From an uncultured Prevotella sp. (GTDB lineage: Bacteria > Bacteroidota > Bacteroidia > Bacteroidales > Bacteroidaceae): a stretch of 39,981 nt of DNA. The stretch spans positions 1 through 39,981 of the forward strand of contig URUK01000022.1 of NCBI GenBank assembly GCA_900551055.1, written 5' to 3'. Below are positions 15,788 to 23,830 of the stretch, one piece after another. Numbering within the stretch: position 1 is the first letter of the stretch; every line of letters begins with the position of its first letter. The notes beneath the pieces are model-generated. The model ran no database searches, had not been told where the DNA came from, and saw nothing but the letters and a program-made list of their open reading frames with translations. Made by a program: the position numbers and the translations under genes.

Positions 15788-16726
15788 ATGAACAGAATGA
15801 GCATCGCGGCCATGACAATGCTGGCCGTCTTCGCCCTCGCGCCGATAAAGGCTGAGGCGCAGTTCTTCAAGAAATTAGGCAAAGCCGTAAACAAAGTGCT
15901 TGATACTCCGTCATCATCAAAGAAGTCGTCAGGGCAGACCAAGACCGTGGGCAACGTGAAAATAGTTAACAAATTGCCGGGCTTCGAGGTCGATTACAAG
16001 GGCGTGACGTGGCAAAAGGACTTCTGCGGCGTTGAGATAACCGTCACGAATACAGGCGACGAGACCGTGCGCGTGTATGATTTCAACAAGATGAAGACGT
16101 TTGACAGCGACGGAAACGAGTATGCCAGCCGCAGTTTCGTGGGCAAAAACCTGACGACTGTGGGCAACGGCGACTTCGACTTTGAACCCGGAGTGCCCGT
16201 GAAATGCATCTACGCGCTGTTCGACCTGCCCGAAAACGGCACCACGATGAGCCTACTCCAGCTGCGCACAAGGACGCACGAGGGGGCGAACGGCTACGTA
16301 GACCGATACATAGAACTGCGCAACGTGCCCATTCCTGCACGGCAGCAGGCCGCCACAGCCGGGGCAAAACCGTTCAAGGGAGTGTGGACTGCGACAGGCA
16401 ACGGCTTCGAGGCGAAGGCCGAACTCGACTTGTACGGCATGACAATCAACGGAACTGACGCCGATTACAACGACATAAAGTGCTACGGGATGATACACGT
16501 CGGCTTCGGTGACAGGGTTGACGACTGCTCGATCACGGCCTGCAAGCCCAACGGCAACAAGGCCGGAATAACCTTTGTGAGCAGCCGCGACGGACATATT
16601 TACACCGCCATGCTGACCGTTGACCCAGCGAAAAACACACTGACCGTAAGCGATGTCACGCTGACCGGCGACGAAGAGTTTGGCGACTGTTACGTCAACG
16701 ACGGACTCGTGCTCAAGAAAAAGTGA
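15788..16726 (+). CDS. Hypothetical secreted protein
   Basis: 312 residues with a signal peptide (hydrophobic residues 5-20, cleavage near AEAQ at 22-25). The mature start QFFKKLGKAVNKVLDTPSSS is an amphipathic basic helix plus serine linker. Two beta-rich parts follow: residues about 55-175 (ITVTNTGDETVRVYDF, a strand-rich DUF4352-like look) and about 190-312 (GVWTATGNGFEAKAELDLYG), similar in style to the beta-rich part of the SH3b protein at 14608. No catalytic motif recognised. Monocistronic and convergent with the susA-like gene; a 47-bp inverted repeat separates the two stops. Confidence 0.75.
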   Translation: MNRMSIAAMTMLAVFALAPIKAEAQFFKKLGKAVNKVLDTPSSSKKSSGQTKTVGNVKIVNKLPGFEVDYKGVTWQKDFCGVEITVTNTGDETVRVYDFNKMKTFDSDGNEYASRSFVGKNLTTVGNGDFDFEPGVPVKCIYALFDLPENGTTMSLLQLRTRTHEGANGYVDRYIELRNVPIPARQQAATAGAKPFKGVWTATGNGFEAKAELDLYGMTINGTDADYNDIKCYGMIHVGFGDRVDDCSITACKPNGNKAGITFVSSRDGHIYTAMLTVDPAKNTLTVSDVTLTGDEEFGDCYVNDGLVLKKK

Positions 16727-16767
16727 TTTTTTTAGTAGTTAAAGGAGCTATTTTTAGTAGTTAAAGA

Positions 16768-16909
16768 AGTTAAAGGAGTTATCGCTCGCTGCGCTCGCTA
16801 AGGAGTTAAAGTCATTACCTTTGTCAGTTGACAAGTAACGAGGTACAAGCAGACAAGGCATTTGACTTTAACTCCTTAGCGAGCGCAGCGAGCGATAACT
16901 CCTTTAACT
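16768..16909. repeat. Perfect inverted repeat (47-bp arms), AGTTAAAG word family
   Basis: The arms at 16768-16814 and 16863-16909 are perfect reverse complements, with partial pairing beyond and a 48-nt loop. The arm has the same layout as the repeat at 1579-1748: ggagttaaag words around a gcgagcgcagcgagc block. The loop carries caagcagacaag, the word of the repeat at 2339-2447. Between convergent genes it could act as a two-way terminator. Confidence 0.9.
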
Positions 16910-16931
16910 ACTATAACTACGTCTAAAAAGA

Positions 16932-18824
16932 CTAAAATTCCAGCACCATCACATCGCGCGGAGCAAGCTGTACGTCGTCAGTAAGCGACACTGTCTTGCC
17001 CGTAAGCACGTCTGTTGCGGCGGTATTCGCACCAATTACCTCGGCATAACGCTTCACTGCGAGCGCCGACTGCTTGCGAGTGCCGTTGACAACGGTCATC
17101 ACCGTCTTGCCGTTATACTGCCGCACGATTACGTAAACGCCGTTGTATGGGATGAACTGGGTCTGCTTTCCCTTTACAATCACGTCGTTTCCCTGACGCC
17201 AGTGGAGCAGTTTGCTCAACCAGGTGAACATCGCATTCTCCGCCCGTGTGCGGCCTTCTGCAGTGAAAGCGTTGTGGGTATCGCCTGCAAAACCGCCGGG
17301 GAAGTCCTTGCGCACGTTGCCGTCGGTAACTTCCTTAGTGCCGTTCATCAGCACCTCCGTGCCGTAATACAGCTGCGGAATGCGGTTTACGGTGAGCAGT
17401 ATCGCCAGCGCCTGCTTCAACGCCGTTGAGTCCTTGCCGTTTCCGAGGAAACGGTCGGTGTCGTGGTTCTCGATGAACGCCATCACGCTCGACGGGTTGG
17501 GATAGAGGTAGTCGTACACAAAGTTGTTGTAAATGCGGTTCATTCCGGTGGTGAAACCGTCGGTGTCCTCGCGCTTCGCCTGGTTAATCTTGTCGTAGAA
17601 GCTGAAGTCCATCACCGTGCCGAGATAGCTGTTGCTGTTAGATATTTTAGAGTCCTTCTGCCATGCGGCGGTGTATGCAGGCTCGGTAACCCACGTTTCG
17701 CCCACCACATTGAAGTTGGGATACTCCTCGCCGAGCGTCTTCATCCATACAGCCATGCCCTCGGCGTCGGCATAAGGATAAGTGTCCATGCGTATTCCGT
17801 CGATGCCTACGGTCTCAATCCACCACTCGCTGTTCTGTATGAGGTAAGTCATCACGTGCGGGTTCTTCTGGTTCAGGTCGGGCATCGTGGGCACAAACCA
17901 TCCCTCTACGGTCTCCTTGAAGTCCACCTTGCTTGCATACGGGTCAACGATGGGCGTCAGCTTGTATGAGGTTTGCAGGTACTTGTCGTTCACTTCGGGC
18001 TTTGTCTTGTCCTTACGGGCGTCAAGCCATTCCGGCGTATTGAGCCAGTCGCGCGACGGCATGTCGGCAACCCACGGGTGTTCGAAGCCGCAGTGGTTGA
18101 AAATCATGTCCATCACCACCTTCAGTCCTTTAGAGTGGGCCTCGTCGCAGAGGCGTTTGTACTCCTCGTTCGTGCCGAAACGCGGGTCAACACGGTAATA
18201 GTCGGTGGTCGCATAGCCGTGATACGTGCTCGAGCCGTTGCCGTCGGGCGAGTTGTTTTCAAGCACCGGGGTGAACCAGAGCGCCGTAACGCCAAGCTCC
18301 TTGAAGTAATCGAGATGCTTGCGGATGCCCTCCAGGTCGCCGCCATGGCGCAGGCTGGGCTGCGAACGGTCAGTCTTGTAGGTGTTAAGTCCCTTGATGT
18401 CGTTGTTCGAAGGGTCTCCGTCGGCGAAGCGGTCGGGCATAAGCATGTACAGAACGTCGGCGTTGGTGAAGCCGATGCGCTCCTCTCCGCGCTTCTCACG
18501 TGCCTTCAGCTCATACTTAACCTTCTTTGTCTGCTTGCCGTTCTTGAAGTTCAGGGTCATCTCTCCGGGCTGCGCACCGTCGAGGTTTAGGTAAACAAGC
18601 AGATAGTTGGGGCTGTCAAGGCGCACGATACTATCCACTTTTACGCCTGCATAGTCGGTAGTGACGTCGGCGGAGGCTATGCCTTCGCCGTAAACCATCA
18701 GCTGGAGAGACGGGTTCTTCATGCCTACGAACCAGTTGGTGGGGTCAATGCGGTCAACCTTGACCGCCGCATTAGTTGCCATAAAGCCTAACAATAATGC
18801 TAAAGATAAGATTGTTTTTTTCAT
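16932..18824 (-). CDS. susA: SusA-like neopullulanase/alpha-amylase (GH13)
   Basis: 630-residue secreted enzyme that hydrolyses alpha-glucans, probably in the periplasm, closest in organisation to Bacteroides SusA. Signal peptide at residues 1-19. N-terminal beta domain at about 22-110 (cyclomaltodextrinase type). The GH13 barrel from about 117 carries DMIFNH (239-244), the nucleophile D347 in GIRMDTY, the acid/base E376 in VGETW and NHD at 453-455. The C-terminal beta domain is intact. Last of the minus-strand starch set malQ-susB-pulA-susA. The 128-nt gap to pulA is filled by an inverted repeat, so it may be co-transcribed or have its own expression. Confidence 0.9.
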   Translation of the reverse strand: MKKTILSLALLLGFMATNAAVKVDRIDPTNWFVGMKNPSLQLMVYGEGIASADVTTDYAGVKVDSIVRLDSPNYLLVYLNLDGAQPGEMTLNFKNGKQTKKVKYELKAREKRGEERIGFTNADVLYMLMPDRFADGDPSNNDIKGLNTYKTDRSQPSLRHGGDLEGIRKHLDYFKELGVTALWFTPVLENNSPDGNGSSTYHGYATTDYYRVDPRFGTNEEYKRLCDEAHSKGLKVVMDMIFNHCGFEHPWVADMPSRDWLNTPEWLDARKDKTKPEVNDKYLQTSYKLTPIVDPYASKVDFKETVEGWFVPTMPDLNQKNPHVMTYLIQNSEWWIETVGIDGIRMDTYPYADAEGMAVWMKTLGEEYPNFNVVGETWVTEPAYTAAWQKDSKISNSNSYLGTVMDFSFYDKINQAKREDTDGFTTGMNRIYNNFVYDYLYPNPSSVMAFIENHDTDRFLGNGKDSTALKQALAILLTVNRIPQLYYGTEVLMNGTKEVTDGNVRKDFPGGFAGDTHNAFTAEGRTRAENAMFTWLSKLLHWRQGNDVIVKGKQTQFIPYNGVYVIVRQYNGKTVMTVVNGTRKQSALAVKRYAEVIGANTAATDVLTGKTVSLTDDVQLAPRDVMVLEF

Positions 18825-18844
18825 TGGTTGATGTTTTTATATGA

Positions 18845-18963
18845 GGAGTTAAGGAGTTATGGAGTAAAGGAGTTAAGACAATACCGTAACCGATTGTCTA
18901 CGATTGCGAACCAAACGACAAAGGTATCGTCTTAACTCCTTTACTCCATAACTCCTTAACTCC
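18845..18963. repeat. Inverted repeat (41-bp arms), GGAGTTAAGG words
   Basis: The arms at 18845-18885 and 18923-18963 pair with one mismatch, with a 37-nt loop. The arm is a head-to-tail tiling of ggagttaag, gagttatgg and gagtaaagg. The single mismatch gives a G.U pair in minus-strand RNA. It lies between pulA and the susA-like gene. Confidence 0.9.
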
Positions 18964-18970
18964 ATGTAAT

Positions 18971-20953
18971 TCATTCATGTAAAATCACTGCCGACTGCGC
19001 CGGAACGCTGACCTTTGAGCCTGTTACGGTGCCGAGTCCGGCCTCGTTGATAACCCCGTCGCGGCACACTACGGTGTAGTTGCCCTCGGGAATGTCAACG
19101 TTGCGCGCCTGCTTGGCCGAGTTCAGTATCACGACAATGTTCTTCCAACTGTCGCCTCCGGCGTTTCCTTTCAGACGGAAAGCCACGAGACAGTCTGCCG
19201 TTGGCAGGAACTCAAGGTGCTTGCGCACGCATCCGGCATCGCCGAGGCGGAACGCCGGGTGGTTCTTGCGCATGGAGATGAGGTTGCTGTAATAGCTGAA
19301 CACCTGCGGATATTTCTCCAGATTAGTCCAGTCTATGCGGTTGATGCTGTCCGGGGAGTTGAAACTGTTGTGCACGCCCTTCTTGTCACGCAGGGCTTCT
19401 TCGCCTGCCTGGATGAACGGTACGCCCTGAGATGTGAACACGGCGGTCTGCGCCAGCAGGTCGAGGCGTATGAGTTCGTCCTGCGTTATGCCGGGAACGC
19501 TGGCGCGGAGGCGGTCAACCAGACACATGTCGTCATGGCAACTGACGTATGATATGGCCTGTGCAGGCTGCAAAGCCCACGCCTCCTTGCTGTAATTCAC
19601 CTTAGAGTTGTCTACCTGCGGATGGGCTATCGCGCCCACGATGCCGAACTTTATGCTCTCCTCGTTGCCCGGAATGCCGGCTATGAACGCGCCCTTGTGG
19701 TCGTCGTTGAACGGCCCGCGCAGCGCGTCGCGCATCTCGTCGCCGAACGCCGCGATGCCTGGCATCTGCTGCATGTTGGCCTTCATGGCGAGCTTCTCAG
19801 TGGGATAAGCGCACGCTCCGGCGCTCCAGCCCTCGCCATAGATGAACGTTGCAGGGAACTCGCGGTCGAACATGGCGCGTATCTGGTTCATAGTCTCGAT
19901 GTCGTGCACGCCCATCAGGTCTACACGGAAGCCGTCGATGTGGTACTCGTCAACCCAGTAACGCATCGACTCAAGCATGAACCGGCGCATCGGCTCGCGG
20001 TCGCTGGCGGTCTCGTTGCCGCATCCCGAGCCGTCAGACCATGTGCCGTCGGCTTTCTTGCGGTAGAAAACGTCGGGGTAAGTCAGCTGGAAATTACTGC
20101 CCGCAAGGTTGAAAGTGTGGTTGTAAACCACGTCGAGTATCACGCGGATGCCGGCCTTGTGCAACGCCTGCACCATCTGTTTGAACTCTTTTATGCGAGC
20201 CGTCGGCTCGTAAGGATTGGTTGAATACGAACCTTCGGGCACGTTGTAGTTCAACGGGTCGTAGCCCCAGTTGTACTGCGGCGTGTCCAACCGCGTCTCG
20301 TCAACCGACGCATAGTCGAACGAAGGCAGTATGTGCACGGCGTTTACGCCGAGCTTTTTCAGGTGGTCAATGGCCTTCTGCTCGGTTAGGGCGAGGAACT
20401 TTCCCTTGTATTTCAAGCCCGACGACGGGTCGATAGAGAAGTCGCGGTGGTGCATCTCGTAGATAACGAGGTCGGTCATCTTCACCTTTTCGGTTATGCG
20501 GTCGGTGCTCCAGCCCTCGGGGTCGGTCTCGTCGAGATCGACGATGGCACCACGCCTGCCGTTCACTCCCACGGCCTTGGCGAACACTCCGGGGCATTCG
20601 CCGCGCCCGATGTCGAACGTATAGAACTTGCCTTTCAGGTCGCCGCTCACCGTCGCGGTGTAATATGCGTCTCCATCATAATCCATCCGGACCGTCTTCA
20701 GCGGTTTGCCGCCCTGTCCTTCGGCATAGATGCGCAGGGTTACAGACTGCGCATCATCCGGCGCATAGAGCCGGAATGAGGTCTTCTGGGGCGAATATCT
20801 CACCTCGTTCTGGTAATCAAACAATAAGATGACAGTGTCAACTACTGTCTCATTGTCGTCATCTGGCGCCTGTAAGACCAGCTCCTGCGCAGCGATTTCC
20901 TGTGACGTAGGCAGCATCAAAGCTCCGGCAAGCAACAGTTTTGTTATCTTCAT
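18971..20953 (-). CDS. pulA: Type I pullulanase (GH13)
   Basis: 660-residue secreted debranching enzyme cutting alpha-1,6 links in pullulan and amylopectin fragments. The start at 20953 gives a clean signal peptide (MKITKLLLAGALMLP, cleavage after AAQ); an ATG three codons upstream is possible. An N-terminal CBM48-like beta domain is followed by the pullulanase signature YNWGYDP at about residue 228, DVVYNH, the nucleophile in FRVDLMG at about 343, the acid/base in YGEGW at about 370 and SCHDD at about 473. A four-unit 22-nt palindromic array ends about 50 nt upstream of the start. Confidence 0.93.
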   Translation of the reverse strand: MKITKLLLAGALMLPTSQEIAAQELVLQAPDDDNETVVDTVILLFDYQNEVRYSPQKTSFRLYAPDDAQSVTLRIYAEGQGGKPLKTVRMDYDGDAYYTATVSGDLKGKFYTFDIGRGECPGVFAKAVGVNGRRGAIVDLDETDPEGWSTDRITEKVKMTDLVIYEMHHRDFSIDPSSGLKYKGKFLALTEQKAIDHLKKLGVNAVHILPSFDYASVDETRLDTPQYNWGYDPLNYNVPEGSYSTNPYEPTARIKEFKQMVQALHKAGIRVILDVVYNHTFNLAGSNFQLTYPDVFYRKKADGTWSDGSGCGNETASDREPMRRFMLESMRYWVDEYHIDGFRVDLMGVHDIETMNQIRAMFDREFPATFIYGEGWSAGACAYPTEKLAMKANMQQMPGIAAFGDEMRDALRGPFNDDHKGAFIAGIPGNEESIKFGIVGAIAHPQVDNSKVNYSKEAWALQPAQAISYVSCHDDMCLVDRLRASVPGITQDELIRLDLLAQTAVFTSQGVPFIQAGEEALRDKKGVHNSFNSPDSINRIDWTNLEKYPQVFSYYSNLISMRKNHPAFRLGDAGCVRKHLEFLPTADCLVAFRLKGNAGGDSWKNIVVILNSAKQARNVDIPEGNYTVVCRDGVINEAGLGTVTGSKVSVPAQSAVILHE

Positions 20954-21002
20954 ATATGTCATTATTTATCAGTTCCGTAACGTCTTGATTTCCAATGCCT
21001 TG

Positions 21003-21090
21003 CAAAAGACCGTCTTTTGCATTGTAAAAGGTGGCCTTTTAGAGGGTGAAAGACGGCCTTTTGCAAGGCGAAAGACCGTCTTTTATGTTC
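21003..21090. repeat. Array of four 22-nt palindromic units (copy 2)
   Basis: Units start at 21003, 21025, 21047 and 21069. Unit 1 has AAAAGACCGTCTTTTGCA; units 3 and 4 have AAAGACGGCCTTTTGC and AAAGACCGTCTTTTA. It lies 50-137 nt upstream of pulA, where a promoter would be expected; no TAnnTTTG box was found between it and the gene. Confidence 0.85.
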
Positions 21091-21529
21091 ATGTGATATT
21101 GCCTTAACAGCAACTTTCAGTTCTGCGTAATGAACATTGGATTATAACCGACTGTTCATCTATTTTCAAACGAGGCTCGCGGTAATTGTCATTCCGCGCT
21201 TCGACGCGGAATCCATTGTATGCGACCTGCGTCATTGGGCATTCCCGGTGTTTTCTGGATTCCGCGTCGAAGCGCGGAATGACAATTACCGAGAGCCTCG
21301 TTTGAAAGCGATAGTGTACTATTAATTAGGACTAAAGATATTACACACAATGTCAGAAGAGCCGTCTTTTTAATTTCCTAAGAGTAAGGTTCTGGTGCAC
21401 ATCGGCAAAAACTATACAGTCCATTTGTAATAAGAACCTTCGAGGAGACACTGCCCTTGTCACTGTTTGCAATCATTTTTTTTGACTGCAAATCTGTAAT
21501 CTCCTGTCCGACATACAATAAAACTTCCG
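21091..21529. other. susB-pulA intergenic remainder
   Basis: No gene supported. It contains the 49-bp inverted repeat at 21167-21304. From 21305 to 21529 the sequence is AT-rich and without a convincing coding frame or RNA gene. Confidence 0.6.
21167..21304. repeat. Inverted repeat (49-bp arms) with TCATTCCGCGCTTCGACGCGG core
   Basis: The arms at 21167-21215 and 21256-21304 pair with one mismatch around a 40-nt loop. Each arm also contains its own small palindrome (attccgcg / cgcggaat). The core resembles the widespread dispersed repeats of the GTCATTCC-GCG-CGCGGAATCC type known from other bacterial phyla; that kinship is from memory and unverified. No transposase nearby. Confidence 0.88.
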
Positions 21530-23656
21530 TCACTTCGCAATTAACGACACAGCGAAACCGCCGCCGGGAGCCTCCGTCAGCTTCAGGGTGTCGCCCTTCT
21601 TGACGGTCTTCTTCGTTATGGTGTACGCCTTGGGGTTCTTCTCGTAGTGTGCGTCCTTCGCGTCGGCGTAGATGGTGCACTCGTATTTCTTGCCCTTGTC
21701 GAGGAAGTCGAGCTTTATTGTTGACTTGTGTCCGTTCTCGTCGCACTTTCCGCCTATGAACCAGTTGTCTGTTCCCTTGGCCTTGCGCGCCACGGTGATA
21801 TAGTCGCCCGGCTCGGCCTCGAGATACTTCGAGTCGTCCCAGTCAACGGCCACGTCCTTGATAAACTGGAACGCGTCGGCGTATTTCTCGTAGTGTTCGG
21901 GCAGGTCGGCGGCCATCTGCAGCGGGCTGTACATTGTGCAGTAGAGTGCCAGCTGGCCTACGAGCGTGGTGCGGACGTATGAAGTGTTCTTGCTCCACGT
22001 GGAGAGTTGCGTCTCAAGAATGCCCGGGGTGTAGTCCATCGGACCGCCTTGCAGGCGCGTGAAGGGCAGCACTACGGTGTGGAAAGGCTTGCTTCCGCCG
22101 AACGACTCGTACTCCGTGCCGCGCGCACTCTCGTTGCCTATGAGGTTGGGATATGTGCGGCAGAGGCCCGTCGGGCGCGTCGCCTCGTGGGCGTTCACCA
22201 TGATGTGGTGCTTGGCGGCTTCCTTTACGGCGTGCAGATAGTGGTTGTTCATCGTCTGGCTGTAGTGATGCTCGCCCCTCGGAATCATGTCGCCTACGTA
22301 TCCGCTCTTAACCGCGTCGTAGCCGTATTGTTTCATCAGCTTGTACGCCTTGTCCATCCAGCGCTCGTAATTCATCACCGACGCCGAGGTCTCGTGGTGC
22401 ATCATGAGCTTCACTCCCTTTGAGTGGGCATAGTCGTTGAGCATCTTTATGTCGAAATCGGGATACGGAGTGATGAAGTCGAACACGTCAAACTTAGAGT
22501 GTCCGATCCAGTCCTCCCAGCCTTCGTTCCATCCTTCTACAAGCACCTGGTCGAGTCCGTTGGCGGCGGCGAAGTCGATATACTTCTTCACATTCTCGTT
22601 GTTGGCTCCGTGGGTGCCGTTAGGCGTGCACTTGCTGTAGTCGGTCTCGCCCAAGCGAACCGACGGATAGTCGTTAGTGTAGTTCCACGAGTTGCGGCCT
22701 ACGATGAGTTCCCACCACACGCCGCAGTACTTCACGGGGTGTATCCAGCTAACGTCGTCAAGGGCGCAAGGCTCGTTCAGGTTGAGGATAAGGTTGGAAG
22801 CGAGCATGTCGCGGGCGTCGTCGCTAACGATAACGGTGCGCCACGGCGTGTTGAACGGTGTCTGGATGTAGCCCTTCATGCCTGTTGCGTCGGGTGTAAG
22901 CCATGACTCGAAGGTCATCGTCTTGTCGTCGAGGTTGAGGTGCATCGTGGCGTAATTTACGCACGCCGCCTCGTGCAGGTTGATGTAAAGGCCGTCGTCG
23001 GTCTTCATCTGGAGCGACGTCTGCACGCCGGTAGGCGAGAATGGAGTCTGCGACGAGTTTGGAGTTATAGCCCCCTTCATCAGTCCGCGAATTTCGGAAA
23101 GGCGCGACTCGGTGTAGTCATACTCCTGCGTGTCGTAGTCGCCGGGTATCCACCAAGCCTTATGGTCGCCGGCCATCGCAAACTGTGTATGCTCCTCTTT
23201 TATAATGAAATAGTTGAGTTCGTTCTGCTGCGGGAACTCGTAGCGCAGGCCCATGCCGTCGTTGTACACGCGGAAACGTATGACGATGTTGCGCTTTGTG
23301 GCTGGTTGGTTGAGAGTAACGGCCATCTCCTTGTAGTTGTTGCGTATGGTTGCGGTCTCTCCCCATACAGGTTTCCACGTCTCGTCGAACGACGACGTGT
23401 CGGTCTTCACTATGGTGAAACCGTCCATAAGGTCGGTTTCCTCCAATCCCTTGCTGGCGTGCTTGTCCTTGGCAAGCTCCAGTCCGAGATGGCTCGGCTT
23501 CACTACAGCCTTGCCTTTGTAATCCAATCGATACGTAGGCCGCCCGTTGTCAAGCGAGAAATTAAGCACAACATTGCCGTCGGGCGATGTAACAGTCTGC
23601 GCCAAAGCTGCCAATGGCATCAGCAGAGCGGCCAACAACATTTTTACTTTTCGCAT
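21530..23656 (-). CDS. susB: GH97 alpha-glucosidase, SusB-like
   Basis: 708-residue periplasmic, Ca-dependent inverting alpha-glucosidase that frees glucose from maltooligosaccharides. The ATG at 23656 gives the signal peptide MRKVKMLLAALLMPLAALAQ; a start nine codons earlier is less likely. The N-terminal beta-supersandwich begins TVTSPDGNVVLNFSLDNG, followed by the barrel with VEGWNEGWEDW (about 375), HHETSAS (about 419), NAHEATRPTG (about 491) and, 18 and 24 residues on, the Glu of GNES and of GTEYE. Spacing matches the E508/E526/E532 metal and acid/base set of Bacteroides thetaiotaomicron SusB, so the active site is intact. Lies between malQ and pulA. Confidence 0.95.
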   Translation of the reverse strand: MRKVKMLLAALLMPLAALAQTVTSPDGNVVLNFSLDNGRPTYRLDYKGKAVVKPSHLGLELAKDKHASKGLEETDLMDGFTIVKTDTSSFDETWKPVWGETATIRNNYKEMAVTLNQPATKRNIVIRFRVYNDGMGLRYEFPQQNELNYFIIKEEHTQFAMAGDHKAWWIPGDYDTQEYDYTESRLSEIRGLMKGAITPNSSQTPFSPTGVQTSLQMKTDDGLYINLHEAACVNYATMHLNLDDKTMTFESWLTPDATGMKGYIQTPFNTPWRTVIVSDDARDMLASNLILNLNEPCALDDVSWIHPVKYCGVWWELIVGRNSWNYTNDYPSVRLGETDYSKCTPNGTHGANNENVKKYIDFAAANGLDQVLVEGWNEGWEDWIGHSKFDVFDFITPYPDFDIKMLNDYAHSKGVKLMMHHETSASVMNYERWMDKAYKLMKQYGYDAVKSGYVGDMIPRGEHHYSQTMNNHYLHAVKEAAKHHIMVNAHEATRPTGLCRTYPNLIGNESARGTEYESFGGSKPFHTVVLPFTRLQGGPMDYTPGILETQLSTWSKNTSYVRTTLVGQLALYCTMYSPLQMAADLPEHYEKYADAFQFIKDVAVDWDDSKYLEAEPGDYITVARKAKGTDNWFIGGKCDENGHKSTIKLDFLDKGKKYECTIYADAKDAHYEKNPKAYTITKKTVKKGDTLKLTEAPGGGFAVSLIAK

Positions 23657-23698
23657 AGTTGTAAGGTTTTTATCTTGTTTCATGAATGTCTGTTCTTA

Positions 23699-23818
23699 GG
23701 GAGTTAAGAAGTAATAGAGTTAAGGAGTTAAGACAATACCGCACTGTCAAAGTCCGATATGAAGTCAAACAACAAGGCATTTGTCTTAACTCCTTAACTC
23801 CATTACTCCTTAACTTCC
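23699..23818. repeat. Inverted repeat (38-bp arms), GGAGTTAAG words
   Basis: The arms at 23699-23736 and 23781-23818 pair with three mismatches, all transitions, and a 44-nt loop. The words gagttaag, gtaatagag and ggagttaag resemble the repeat at 18845-18963. It fills most of the malQ-susB spacer. Confidence 0.88.
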
Positions 23819-23830
23819 AACCAAATAGAA

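Noticed and set aside
21003..21090. CRISPR-like array
   Set aside because: Units are contiguous 22-nt palindromes with no unique spacers, and there are no cas genes.
21378..21530. Possible extra domain or short gene after susB
   Set aside because: SusB is complete at its stop, and the open frame here is part of a frame antithetic to SusB's with no recognisable motif.
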